DNA from: Devosia sp.
GTDB lineage: Bacteria > Pseudomonadota > Alphaproteobacteria > Rhizobiales > Devosiaceae
Assembly (NCBI RefSeq): GCF_028290435.1
Contig: NZ_JAQGJV010000003.1
Location: forward strand, 54,126 to 118,125
Direction: 5' to 3'
DNA: 64,000 nt
Within the stretch, counting starts at the first letter, position 1, and the number at the start of each line of letters is the position of its first letter. The notes under the pieces were generated by a model that was not told where the DNA came from, ran no database searches, and saw nothing but the letters and a program-made list of their open reading frames with translations. Made by a program: the position numbers and the translations under genes. Below, in pieces: positions 16,474-24,533 of the stretch.

Positions 16474-17112
16474 ATGGCCTATACGGACGCATTGTGGATT
16501 TATCTCGTCCTGGTGTTCGGCATCATCGTGGTGCCGGGCATGGACATGCTGTTCGTGCTGGCCAACGCGCTGACCGGCGGTCGCCGCGCGGGCTTGGCCG
16601 CGACGGGCGGGATCATGGCCGGCGGGGTGGCGCATACCATTTTCGGGGCGACGGCCGTGGGCGTGCTGGCGCGATCGGCGCCGGGCCTGTTGTCGGCGCT
16701 GGTGCTGGTGGGCGCAGCCTATATGGCCTGGATCGGCATCACGCTCATGCGCACATCGATCACCGTCGACGCGGTTGGCCGCGCCAATACACGCTCGCAA
16801 TGGGTAGCGTTTCGGCAGGGCCTGGTGACGTGCCTGCTCAATCCCAAGGCCTACCTCTTCACCTTCAGCGTGTTCCCGCAGTTCATCCGGCCGGAATACG
16901 GGCCGGTCTGGTCGCAAGCGCTGGTCATCGGGATCATCACGGTGCTGATGCAGCTGACGATCTATGGCGGCCTGGCGCTTGCCGCCGGCAGGAGCCGCGA
17001 CTTTCTGGTGGCAAGCCCCCAGATAACTATCTGGATCGGCCGCGGAGCCGGTCTGCTGTTCTTGGTCGTTGCGGTGTTCACGGCCTGGCATGGCCTGGCG
17101 CAGGCCAAGTGA
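16474..17112 (+). CDS. LysE/RhtB-family amino-acid exporter
   Basis: A 212-residue membrane protein with about five to six helices. The family signature is seen in GIIVVPGMDMLFVLANALTGGRRAGLAATGG near the N-terminus (about 14-44) and in QGLVTCLLNPKAYLF in the middle. The family exports amino acids such as homoserine, threonine or lysine; the substrate here cannot be read. It is located between ssb and uvrA and starts with GGGGAAAGC upstream. Confidence 0.88.
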   Translation: MAYTDALWIYLVLVFGIIVVPGMDMLFVLANALTGGRRAGLAATGGIMAGGVAHTIFGATAVGVLARSAPGLLSALVLVGAAYMAWIGITLMRTSITVDAVGRANTRSQWVAFRQGLVTCLLNPKAYLFTFSVFPQFIRPEYGPVWSQALVIGIITVLMQLTIYGGLALAAGRSRDFLVASPQITIWIGRGAGLLFLVVAVFTAWHGLAQAK

Positions 17113-17224
17113 TGAAACTATGTGCAGTAACGAGGCAGATGTTGCGGCAATGTTCCAATTTTGACTGTTCGGTCAATTGTGTTTGAATGAAGGCAGGAGC
17201 CGGGGCTTGACCGAATCCGCATTT

Positions 17225-17239
17225 GTTCCTTTTATGTTC
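17225..17239 (+). promoter_or_regulatory. probable LexA (SOS) box of uvrA
   Basis: GTTC-CTTTTAT-GTTC, matching GTTC-N7-GTTC. It lies 170 bases before the uvrA start, a usual setting for this damage-inducible gene. A further GTTC pair at 17154-17172 has a spacing of 11 and does not fit. Confidence 0.8.
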
Positions 17240-17409
17240 CGAATATTGGGCGGCAGATGTTCTTCTACACGGCATGGTGACGACGACCATCCGCCGACCG
17301 GCCTGATCGGAACTTGCAAGATGCATGCCTTGTTCTTACTTCTGCGGCTTACCCCGCTCGCCATACCCTATTATATCTGCCGAGGCGCTCCGCTCCGCGC
17401 GCCCGAGCC

Positions 17410-20316
17410 ATGGATACGATCATGACGCCAAAGCCCAGCCAGAACCGCGAAATCATCGTCCGTGGGGCGCGCGAGCATAATCTCAAAGGCATCGACGTGC
17501 GCTTGCCGCGCGACAGCCTGATCGTGATGACGGGGCTGAGCGGGTCCGGCAAGTCGTCGCTGGCGTTCGACACCATCTATGCCGAGGGCCAGCGCCGCTA
17601 TGTCGAGAGCCTGTCCGCCTATGCGCGGCAGTTCCTCGAAATGATGCAGAAGCCTGATGTCGAGCATATCGAGGGGCTGTCGCCCGCGATTTCCATCGAG
17701 CAGAAAACCACCTCGCGCAATCCGCGCTCGACGGTAGGCACCGTCACCGAAATCTATGACTATCTGCGCCTGATGTTTGCTCGCGTCGGCATTCCCTATT
17801 CACCCGCCACCGGCCTGCCTATCGAGAGCCAGACCGTGTCGCAGATGATCGATAAGGTCATGGAACTGCCCGAGGGCACGCGCCTGTTCCTGCTGGCGCC
17901 GATGGTGCGCGGCCGCAAGGGCGAGTACAAAAAGGAACTGGCCGATCTGATGCGCAAGGGTTTTCAGCGCGTCAAGATCGATGGGGAATATTACGAGATC
18001 GAGGAAGCCCCTGCCCTCGACAAGAAGCTCAAGCATGATCTCGAGGTGGTGGTCGACCGCATCGTCGTCGGTCCCGATATTTCCGGCCGCCTGGCTGAAA
18101 GCTTCGAGACCGCGCTGAAGCTGGCCGATGGCATTGCGCTGATCGAGTTCGCCGATGAAAAGGCCGAGGACGGCACGCAGCGCCAGGTCACGTTCTCGGA
18201 AAAGTTCGCCTGCCCCGTGAGCGGCTTCACTATTGCCGAAATCGAGCCACGCCTGTTCTCGTTCAACAATCCGTTCGGCGCCTGCCCGGTCTGCGACGGC
18301 TTGGGCACCGAGCAGAAGATCGATCCGAACCAGATCGTCCCAGATGCCAGCCTGTCGCTGCGCGACGGGGCCATCCTGCCGTGGTCCAAAACCTCGGCGC
18401 CCTATTACCTGCAAACGCTCGATGCGGTGGTCAAGCATTTTGGTGCCTCGACCGGCACCGCCTGGAACGAGCTGCCGTTCGAGGTTCAGCACGCCGTGCT
18501 CTATGGCACCGGCAAGGAAGCGGTCAATTTCGTCTATGACGATGGCCTGCGGCAGTACAAGACGTCCAAGCCCTTCGAGGGCGTGATTGGCAATCTGGAC
18601 CGGCGCTACAAAGAGACCGAAAGCGCCGGCATGCGCGAAGAGATCGAAAAGTACATGTCGCAGGCGCCTTGCGTGGCCTGCGGCGGGTATCGGCTGAAGC
18701 CGGAAACGCTGGCGGTCAAGATCGACGGCCTGCATATCGGCCAGGTAACCGAGAAGTCGATCCGGGCGACCTCGGACTGGTTCGAGACGCTCAATGCCAA
18801 GCTCAACGACAACCAGCGGCAGATCGGCGAGCGCATCTTCAAGGAGATCCGCGAGCGCCTGAACTTCCTCAACGATGTGGGGCTGGACTACCTGACGCTG
18901 GCGCGCAATTCCGGCTCGCTGTCGGGTGGCGAAAGCCAGCGCATTCGCCTCGCCAGCCAGATCGGCTCGGGCCTCACCGGCGTGCTCTACGTGCTCGACG
19001 AACCCTCCATCGGCCTGCATCAGCGCGACAATGCCCGCCTGCTCGATACGCTGCGGCGGCTGCGCGATATCGGCAATACGGTGATCGTGGTCGAGCATGA
19101 TGAAGACGCGATCATGACCGCCGACTACGTGGTCGATATCGGCCCCGGTGCCGGTGTGCATGGCGGCCATATCGTCGCCGAAGGCACGCCGGAGGATATC
19201 CTCAAGAGTCCCGATAGCCTGACCGGCCAGTATCTATCCGGCCGCATGGGCATTCCCATTCCGGCCGAGCGACGCAAGGCCAAGAAGGGCAAGGCGCTCA
19301 GCCTCAAGGGCGCGACCGGCAATAATCTCAAGAACGTTTCCGTCGATGTGCCGCTGGGCATGTTCGTCGCCATCACCGGCGTGTCCGGTGGCGGCAAGTC
19401 GACGCTGATGATCGACACCATGTACACCGCCATCGCGCGTCGCCTGAACGGCGCCCGCGTCATGCCGGCGCCGCATGAGTCGCTGACCGGCCTCGAATTC
19501 TTGGATAAAGTCATCGATATCGACCAGAGCCCGATCGGGCGCACCCCGCGCTCCAACCCCGCCACCTATACCGGCGCCTTCACGCCGCTGCGCGAATGGT
19601 TTGCCGGTCTGCCCGAATCCAAGCAGCGCGGCTATGGGCCGGGGCGGTTCTCGTTCAACGTCAAAGGCGGACGCTGCGAGAAGTGCGAAGGCGATGGGGT
19701 GCTCAAGATCGAGATGCACTTCCTCCCCGACGTTTACGTCACCTGCGACGTCTGCAAGGGCAAGCGCTACAATCGCGAAACGCTGGAAGTGCAGTTCAAG
19801 GGCAAGTCGATCTCCGACGTGCTCGACATGACCATCGATGAGGGCGTCGACTTCTTCTCGGCCGTACCGACCATCCGCGAAAAGTTCGCCACGCTGCAAC
19901 GGGTGGGCCTGGGCTATGTCAAGGTCGGCCAGCCCGCCACCACCCTGTCGGGCGGCGAGGCGCAGCGCGTCAAGCTCTCCAAGGAGCTCAGCAAGCGGGC
20001 GACCGGGCGAACGCTCTACATGCTGGACGAACCGACGACCGGGCTGCATTTCCATGACGTGGCCAAGCTGCTCGAGGTGCTGCACGAGTTGGTGGATGGC
20101 GGCAACACCGTCATCGTCATCGAGCACAACCTGGAGGTCATCAAGACTGCGGACTGGGTCATCGATCTCGGCCCCGAGGGTGGCGATGGCGGCGGCGAGA
20201 TTGTCGGCGTCGGGACGCCCGAGACTATTGCGGAGAATACCCGCTCGCATACCGGAATGTTCTTGAAGGATGTGATGTCGCGGCGGCAGCAATTTGCCAA
20301 CAAGGCGGCTGAATAG
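17410..20316 (+). CDS. uvrA: excinuclease ABC subunit A
   Basis: A 968-residue protein, usual for UvrA, the damage-recognition ATPase of nucleotide excision repair. The first Walker A is [12 protein letters not shown] and the second [11 protein letters not shown]. The two ABC signatures are [14 protein letters not shown] and [14 protein letters not shown], each followed by [10 protein letters not shown] or [10 protein letters not shown]. Zinc-finger cysteines are in CPVCDGLG and CEKCEGDG...CDVCKGKR. Start ATG 17410 or 17422 is uncertain, since neither has a clear ribosome site. The SOS box upstream supports damage induction. Confidence 0.97.
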   Translation: MDTIMTPKPSQNREIIVRGAREHNLKGIDVRLPRDSLIVMTGLSGSGKSSLAFDTIYAEGQRRYVESLSAYARQFLEMMQKPDVEHIEGLSPAISIEQKTTSRNPRSTVGTVTEIYDYLRLMFARVGIPYSPATGLPIESQTVSQMIDKVMELPEGTRLFLLAPMVRGRKGEYKKELADLMRKGFQRVKIDGEYYEIEEAPALDKKLKHDLEVVVDRIVVGPDISGRLAESFETALKLADGIALIEFADEKAEDGTQRQVTFSEKFACPVSGFTIAEIEPRLFSFNNPFGACPVCDGLGTEQKIDPNQIVPDASLSLRDGAILPWSKTSAPYYLQTLDAVVKHFGASTGTAWNELPFEVQHAVLYGTGKEAVNFVYDDGLRQYKTSKPFEGVIGNLDRRYKETESAGMREEIEKYMSQAPCVACGGYRLKPETLAVKIDGLHIGQVTEKSIRATSDWFETLNAKLNDNQRQIGERIFKEIRERLNFLNDVGLDYLTLARNSGSLSGGESQRIRLASQIGSGLTGVLYVLDEPSIGLHQRDNARLLDTLRRLRDIGNTVIVVEHDEDAIMTADYVVDIGPGAGVHGGHIVAEGTPEDILKSPDSLTGQYLSGRMGIPIPAERRKAKKGKALSLKGATGNNLKNVSVDVPLGMFVAITGVSGGGKSTLMIDTMYTAIARRLNGARVMPAPHESLTGLEFLDKVIDIDQSPIGRTPRSNPATYTGAFTPLREWFAGLPESKQRGYGPGRFSFNVKGGRCEKCEGDGVLKIEMHFLPDVYVTCDVCKGKRYNRETLEVQFKGKSISDVLDMTIDEGVDFFSAVPTIREKFATLQRVGLGYVKVGQPATTLSGGEAQRVKLSKELSKRATGRTLYMLDEPTTGLHFHDVAKLLEVLHELVDGGNTVIVIEHNLEVIKTADWVIDLGPEGGDGGGEIVGVGTPETIAENTRSHTGMFLKDVMSRRQQFANKAAE

Positions 20317-20329
20317 TTCAGTGGTGAAA

Positions 20330-20356
20330 CAAGAAATCCAGCATGCTGGATTCTTG
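20330..20356. terminator. hairpin after uvrA
   Basis: CAAGAAATCCAGC pairs with GCTGGATTCTTG (one bulged A, loop AT), beginning 14 bases after the uvrA stop. No strong T-run follows, so it could be a weak or factor-assisted terminator. Confidence 0.5.
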
Positions 20357-20503
20357 ACCAATACGCCATACGGGCTATTTCGCGACAGAATTGTGAAAAT
20401 GCCATGCGATCGACGCATGCCGTGATTGACGTTTACGGCATGGCGCGGCGGCGAAAATCGGCTCATGCTGCTAAAGTCGTAACCAAGCCTAGGGAATCTG
20501 TTG

Positions 20504-20656
20504 ATGTTTGTTCGTGCCGTCTGGCGTTCCAAGCGCCTGGTCGACATCAAGCAAGCGCTGCGGGAAATGGACGTTCCCTCGCCGCGAGATGTCGATCTGC
20601 TGGGGCTTTGCGCCCCTGACTTCCAGAAGATGACGCGCGGTCTGTTCGACCGCTGA
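20504..20656 (+). CDS. 50-residue small protein, unknown
   Basis: A complete frame ATG-TGA starting MFVRAVWRSKRLVDIKQALR and ending GLFDR, preceded by AGGGAA about 9 bases upstream and followed by a strong hairpin at 20680. The N-terminal half is basic and amphipathic, with a Trp and Lys/Arg cluster. The layout and size recall DUF1127 proteins, one of which is encoded next, but the DUF1127 core motif is absent. Being framed by its own ribosome site and hairpin makes it a likely real gene; its function is unknown. Confidence 0.6.
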   Translation: MFVRAVWRSKRLVDIKQALREMDVPSPRDVDLLGLCAPDFQKMTRGLFDR

Positions 20657-20679
20657 TCTCAATCAATTGTGAGTTTGCG

Positions 20680-20707
20680 CGGCCGCCGGACCTCCCTCCG
20701 GCGGCCG
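20680..20707 (+). terminator. hairpin after the 50-residue gene
   Basis: Perfect 11-bp stem CGGCCGCCGGA / TCCGGCGGCCG with loop CCTCCC, 24 bases after the TGA. The following T content is low (TTGCCATT), so termination efficiency is uncertain. Confidence 0.65.
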
Positions 20708-20851
20708 TTGCCATTCCGCCAAGCTTAACGCCGGATGAATGCCCTTGGTTAAAGACCCGCGTAGGCCGCATAGCTTCATTGATAAATGGCCCACTGCTCA
20801 TCTTGACCGAACCCCACTAGATATATCCTCGTAAACGCAAGGAGACTTCAA

Positions 20852-21001
20852 ATGGACATTCGCAAGACTTTCAAAAAGTGGGCCGCTTATCAGCAGACCG
20901 TTCGTGAACTCGCCGCTCTCGACAATCGCCAGCTCAACGACCTGGGCATTTCGCGCACCGATATCAATCGTATCGCCCGCGACCATGCTTCTTCGCTGTA
21001 A
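20852..21001 (+). CDS. DUF1127 small protein
   Basis: A 49-residue protein with the DUF1127 core: basic helix (DIRKTFKKWAAYQQT) followed by RELAALDNRQLNDLGISRTD, the family's L-x-x-L-x-D-R-x-L-x-D-I/L-G-I-x-R signature. DUF1127 (YjiS-like) proteins in alphaproteobacteria are Arg-rich and have been linked to RNA turnover and phosphate or carbon metabolism. AAGGAG lies about 7 bases upstream and a good terminator follows at 21038, so it is a single-gene unit. Confidence 0.88.
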   Translation: MDIRKTFKKWAAYQQTVRELAALDNRQLNDLGISRTDINRIARDHASSL

Positions 21002-21037
21002 GACTGCCCGCGCTAGACTAGACTTTGAACTAACCCG

Positions 21038-21072
21038 AACGTCCGCTTCTTTCTAAGATGCGGGCGTTTTTC
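21038..21072 (+). terminator. rho-independent terminator of the DUF1127 gene
   Basis: AACGTCCGC pairs with GCGGGCGTT (one G-T wobble) around a 13-base loop and is followed by a T-run at 21067-21071. It begins 37 bases after the stop. Confidence 0.8.
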
Positions 21073-21170
21073 TTTGTGCAGTATTTCGCGGCACTTTGCC
21101 CAACCGCCTGAATCATAAGCACAACTCATCGCCAGTTGCACTCTCCCGGCCAGCTTGGTATCTGCCAGCC

Positions 21171-22553
21171 ATGGCAAAATCAGACATCATTCATATCATC
21201 GGCGGCGGGCTCGCCGGATCGGAAGCGGCGTGGCAAGCGGCGGAGGCCGGGGTAAAGGTCGTGCTGCACGAGATGCGTCCCGTCCGCGGCACAGACGCGC
21301 ACCAGACCGATGGATTGGCGGAGCTTGTGTGCTCCAACAGTTTTCGCTCCGACGACAAGGACCAGAACGCGGTCGGGCTTCTGCATGAGGAAATGCGGCG
21401 CTGCGGCTCGCTGATCATGCGGATGGCCGATGCTAACGCCCTGCCCGCCGGCGGCGCGCTTGCCGTGGACCGCGACGCGTTTTCCGCTGCCGTGACCGCC
21501 GCGATCGAGGGACATGCCAATATCACCATCGACCGGGCCGAAGTCGAAGGACTGCCGCCGGCCGAGTGGGACAATGTGATCATCGCCACGGGACCGCTGA
21601 CCTCGCCGGCTTTGGCCGCCGGCATCCAGTCGCTGACTGGCGAGGACGCCCTGGCGTTTTTCGACGCAATCGCGCCGATCGTGCACAAAGACAGCATCGA
21701 TATGGACATTGTCTGGGCCCAGTCGCGCTACGACAAGGTCGGGCCGTCGGGGAATGGGGCGGATTATCTCAACTGCCCGATGGATCAGGAGCAGTATGGC
21801 GCTTTCGTCGATGCGCTGCTGGGGGCCGACCTGCACGAGTTTAAGGACTGGGAGAAGGTGCCGTATTTTGACGGTTGCCTGCCCATCGAGGTGATGGCCG
21901 AGCGCGGACGCGAGACGCTGCGGCACGGACCAATGAAGCCGGTGGGGCTGACCAATCCGCGCAATCCGACTGTCAAGGCCTATGCCATCGTGCAGCTGCG
22001 GCAGGACAATGCGCTGGGCACGCTGTGGAACATGGTCGGGTTCCAGACCAAGATGCGTTACGGCATCCAGGCGGAGATTTTCCGCATGATCCCCGGCCTG
22101 CAGAATGCGCAATTCGCGCGGCTGGGCGGGCTGCATCGCAATACGTTCCTCAATTCGCCCAAGGTGTTGGGGCCGGATTTAAAGCTCAAGGCCGATCCGC
22201 GCATTCGCTTTGCCGGCCAGGTCACCGGCGTCGAAGGCTACGTCGAAAGTGCCAGCATCGGGCTGGTCGCCGGACGGTTGGCGGCGGCGGAAGCGCGCGG
22301 CGAAGTGATGGCAACGCCGCCGGTGACGACAGCGCTGGGCGCGCTGATTGGCCACATTACGGGTGGGCATATCGAGGGCGAGGCCTATTCGGGTGCGCGC
22401 AGCTTCCAGCCGATGAACGTCAATTTCGGACTGTTTCCGGAAGTCAAAGTAGTCAAGCCCGAAGGCGTCAAGTGGAAGGGCAATGACAAGGTCATCGCCA
22501 AGCGCCGCGCGATCACCGGCCGGGCGCTGGTGGATATCGGGGACTGGGCCTGA
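21171..22553 (+). CDS. trmFO: methylenetetrahydrofolate-tRNA-(uracil-54-C5)-methyltransferase
   Basis: A 460-residue flavoprotein that makes ribothymidine at tRNA position 54 using methylene-THF. The FAD-binding motif is [16 protein letters not shown] (about 7-22), followed by VVLHEMRP and the diagnostic [17 protein letters not shown]. The C-terminal GHITGG and [13 protein letters not shown] blocks are also typical. ATG 21171 places the Rossmann strand at the N-terminus; upstream in-frame ATG at 21096 overlaps the terminator region and is unlikely. Confidence 0.95.
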   Translation: MAKSDIIHIIGGGLAGSEAAWQAAEAGVKVVLHEMRPVRGTDAHQTDGLAELVCSNSFRSDDKDQNAVGLLHEEMRRCGSLIMRMADANALPAGGALAVDRDAFSAAVTAAIEGHANITIDRAEVEGLPPAEWDNVIIATGPLTSPALAAGIQSLTGEDALAFFDAIAPIVHKDSIDMDIVWAQSRYDKVGPSGNGADYLNCPMDQEQYGAFVDALLGADLHEFKDWEKVPYFDGCLPIEVMAERGRETLRHGPMKPVGLTNPRNPTVKAYAIVQLRQDNALGTLWNMVGFQTKMRYGIQAEIFRMIPGLQNAQFARLGGLHRNTFLNSPKVLGPDLKLKADPRIRFAGQVTGVEGYVESASIGLVAGRLAAAEARGEVMATPPVTTALGALIGHITGGHIEGEAYSGARSFQPMNVNFGLFPEVKVVKPEGVKWKGNDKVIAKRRAITGRALVDIGDWA

Positions 22554-22581
22554 GCCTATTGACGGCGCTGTGAAGGAAGAC

Positions 22582-22709
22582 GCCCTCACCCGTCCTCCGC
22601 TTCGCTCGGCCACCCTCTCCGCGATGGGGAGAGGAATTCTGGGAGCATGGTGCTTCCTATTCTTCTTCCCGTCGGGGAGAAGGTGGCGCGTAGCGCCGGA
22701 TGAGGGGGA
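22582..22709. repeat. palindromic intergenic repeat, CCCTCACCC family, two units
   Basis: Two units in opposite orientation: 22582-22633 (GCCCTCACCCG ... CTCTCC...GGAGAGG) and 22664-22709 (TTCTTCCC...GGGGAGAAGGTGGCGCG...GGATGAGGGGG). Related units occur at 24416 and 28589. The GAGGGGG at the right end also serves as the ribosome-binding sequence of the thioesterase gene at 22714. Confidence 0.75.
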
Positions 22710-22713
22710 CTTT

Positions 22714-23163
22714 ATGACAGCGTCCGAACTTCAGGCCTACCTGCATGACCACATTCCGCTGTCAAAGGCGATGGATGTGGGTGTGGTCTCCATTGGCGAT
22801 GACGCGGTGGTGCTAAGTGCGCCGCTGGGGCCGAATATCAATCATCGGGAAACGGCATTCGGCGGCAGCGCATCGGCAGTGGCGATATTGGCGTGTTGGT
22901 CGCTGCTGCATTTGCGGCTGACGGCGGCGGGGCTGGAGAGCCGCGTGGTGATCCAGCGGAACACGATGGACTATCTGGCGCCGATCTCCGGGACGTTCAC
23001 GGCGCGGTCGTATTTCGAAGCGGGCGCGAACTGGGACTTGTTCGTGAAAATGCTCAGCCGCAAGGGGCGTGCGCGGATTTCGATTGGATCAGTGCTGGAG
23101 TTCGAGGGCCGCGAGGCCGGACGCCTTACGGGAGAATTCGTCGCGCTCGGCGCGGGGCTTTAG
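22714..23163 (+). CDS. YiiD-C-type hotdog thioesterase domain protein
   Basis: A 149-residue single-domain protein resembling the thioesterase half of YiiD proteins. The region PLGPNINHRETAFGGSASAV (about 33-52) holds the family's N-H-x-x-T-x-F-G-G-S motif. It probably hydrolyses an acyl-CoA or acyl-ACP thioester; the substrate is unknown. The ribosome-binding sequence GAGGGGG comes from an intergenic repeat. Its stop overlaps by 4 bases the convergent stop of the squalene-synthase-like gene. Confidence 0.8.
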   Translation: MTASELQAYLHDHIPLSKAMDVGVVSIGDDAVVLSAPLGPNINHRETAFGGSASAVAILACWSLLHLRLTAAGLESRVVIQRNTMDYLAPISGTFTARSYFEAGANWDLFVKMLSRKGRARISIGSVLEFEGREAGRLTGEFVALGAGL

Positions 23164-24002
23164 CGGTTCCGGAACATCCACCAGCCCAGACGGCTCAGCT
23201 TGCGCCAGTCGGCATCGTCGGTGGCGGGCTCGAAAGGGTTGGTGCGGCGGGCCAGCAGGGTGAGTTGGGCCTTCAATACGGCTATTTGGGCGAAGGCCGG
23301 GCGGAGCGCACCCGGTACGGCTGCAATGGCGATTTCGGCTTTGGCTAGGTGATCGCCGGCGAGCTCGGTTACCTGCGCCAGCGCTTCGTGCAGTGCTTCG
23401 CTCTGGGTACCCGAGAAAATCTCACGTTCCTGCACGCCGTTGGCGACGAAGATCGACCAGGGGAGCATGATGCGGCCCTGGGACGCGGTGTAACCGAAGG
23501 CGCGCAGATGGCCGATCAGGGCGTGCGCGACGCCGAGATGGCCCGCGGCGTCGCCGGCTTCGATCAATTCGCCATTGTTGAGGATCATCGCAGCGAGCTG
23601 GTAGAGGGTCGAGGCGGTTTCGCCGGCATAGCCCTCGAAGGTGGGCAGGTCGGGCATCGGGTCGTCGTAGAGATCGAAGCGGCGGGCGCCGAGCAGGCGT
23701 TGCAGCGTGCCGATGGGGATGTTGTAAGCCGCGATCGTGTCGAGCAGCGCGTCGGCGACGGGGTTTTGGCGAATGGCGCCATGGCCCTGCCCTTCCAGCG
23801 CGTCGTTCCACCATTGCAGGCGGATTTCGCCCGGGGCCGGATCGGAGACGCGGTCGCGGATCGAGGCGACGTCGGCGTTGAAAGCGTAGAGAGCCACAAT
23901 GCCGTCACGGCGAGGACCCGAGAGAATCAGGGTCGAAAGGAAGCGGTCATGGTCGCTGGCGCGCAGAGCTTCGGCGGCGTGGGTGAAAGACTCTTTGGCC
24001 AT
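23160..24002 (-). CDS. squalene/phytoene synthase-like protein, NDUFAF6-type
   Basis: A 280-residue all-helical protein of the squalene/phytoene synthase fold. Sequence conserved with that fold includes LYAFNADVASIRDRV, LQWWNDALEG and YAGETASTLYQLAAMI. The Asp-rich prenyl-diphosphate sites of true synthases are degenerate (no DxxxD; the second site reads GHLRAFGYTASQGR), so catalysis is doubtful. This matches the group related to mitochondrial complex I assembly factor NDUFAF6. Its ATG overlaps the stop of the NDUFAF3-like gene by one base, which supports a joint role. Confidence 0.78.
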   Translation of the reverse strand: MAKESFTHAAEALRASDHDRFLSTLILSGPRRDGIVALYAFNADVASIRDRVSDPAPGEIRLQWWNDALEGQGHGAIRQNPVADALLDTIAAYNIPIGTLQRLLGARRFDLYDDPMPDLPTFEGYAGETASTLYQLAAMILNNGELIEAGDAAGHLGVAHALIGHLRAFGYTASQGRIMLPWSIFVANGVQEREIFSGTQSEALHEALAQVTELAGDHLAKAEIAIAAVPGALRPAFAQIAVLKAQLTLLARRTNPFEPATDDADWRKLSRLGWWMFRNR

Positions 24003-24385
24003 CAACGCGCCGTGTCGACGGCGATGAGGGCGGCGGCGACGGCGCGGTGTTCGGCCATCAGCACATTATAGGTGCGCAAGGCGCCACCGGTGGCGATGGC
24101 TTCGATGATGACGCTGCGCTCGCGAAAGGCGATGCGGATCGCCGGATCGATGGCTGCGATGTCCTTGCCCAGGCCGATAAACAGCACATCGATCTGGTCG
24201 GCGACGGCGAGGACGGGTGCGAGGGAGTCCAGGCTGATCTCGGCGGCCGTGGTCACATCCCAGGAAAACATGCCGGTGGGCAGACACAGCAGCGAGCCCC
24301 GATGCGACATGTCGGCGAAGCGGAAGCCGTGATTGCCGTAGGCGTCGATCATGACTTGCTGGGGATAGTGGCCGGTGTCGGTCAT
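24002..24385 (-). CDS. Mth938-like (DUF498) protein, NDUFAF3-type
   Basis: A 127-residue protein of the Mth938-like fold (DUF498/DUF598). Recognisable are IDAYGNHGFRFADMSHRGSL near the N-terminus and DVLFIGLGKDIAAI in the middle. The human homologue NDUFAF3 is a complex I assembly factor, and bacterial homologues are known to sit beside secDF/yajC, as here. Stop and next ATG overlap (TGATG). A repeat unit and 148 bases separate it from secDF upstream. Confidence 0.85.
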   Translation of the reverse strand: MTDTGHYPQQVMIDAYGNHGFRFADMSHRGSLLCLPTGMFSWDVTTAAEISLDSLAPVLAVADQIDVLFIGLGKDIAAIDPAIRIAFRERSVIIEAIATGGALRTYNVLMAEHRAVAAALIAVDTAR

Positions 24386-24415
24386 GATTGGCCTTTGGTT
24401 GCGGTGAGCGCCAGG

Positions 24416-24465
24416 GCCCCCTCATCCGCCCTTCGGGCACCTTCTCCCACGAGGGAGAAGGGGGC
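24416..24465. repeat. palindromic intergenic repeat, CCCTCACCC family
   Basis: Compact unit GCCCCCTCATCC ... CCTTCTCCC-ACGA-GGGAGAAGG ... GGGGC with an internal CGCCCTTCGGGC-type hairpin. It is close in sequence to the reverse complement of 22664-22709. It lies between secDF and the NDUFAF3-like gene. Confidence 0.75.
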
Positions 24466-24533
24466 TCGGTGGTTGGGATGGACCGGGGCCCATCCCTGCC
24501 TCGTGAGAATAGTCGGGGTTAGAATCCCCTGCC

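Noticed and set aside
17154..17172. GTTC pair upstream of uvrA as another LexA box
   Set aside because: Spacing is 11, not 7.
19668..19675. CGGACGCT as a further copy of the shared enzyme-gene motif
   Set aside because: Only 8 bases match and it lies inside the uvrA coding region, encoding the conserved zinc-finger segment.
17800..20550. Long minus-strand frames opposite uvrA
   Set aside because: Antisense shadows of a fully conserved uvrA; no start signals.
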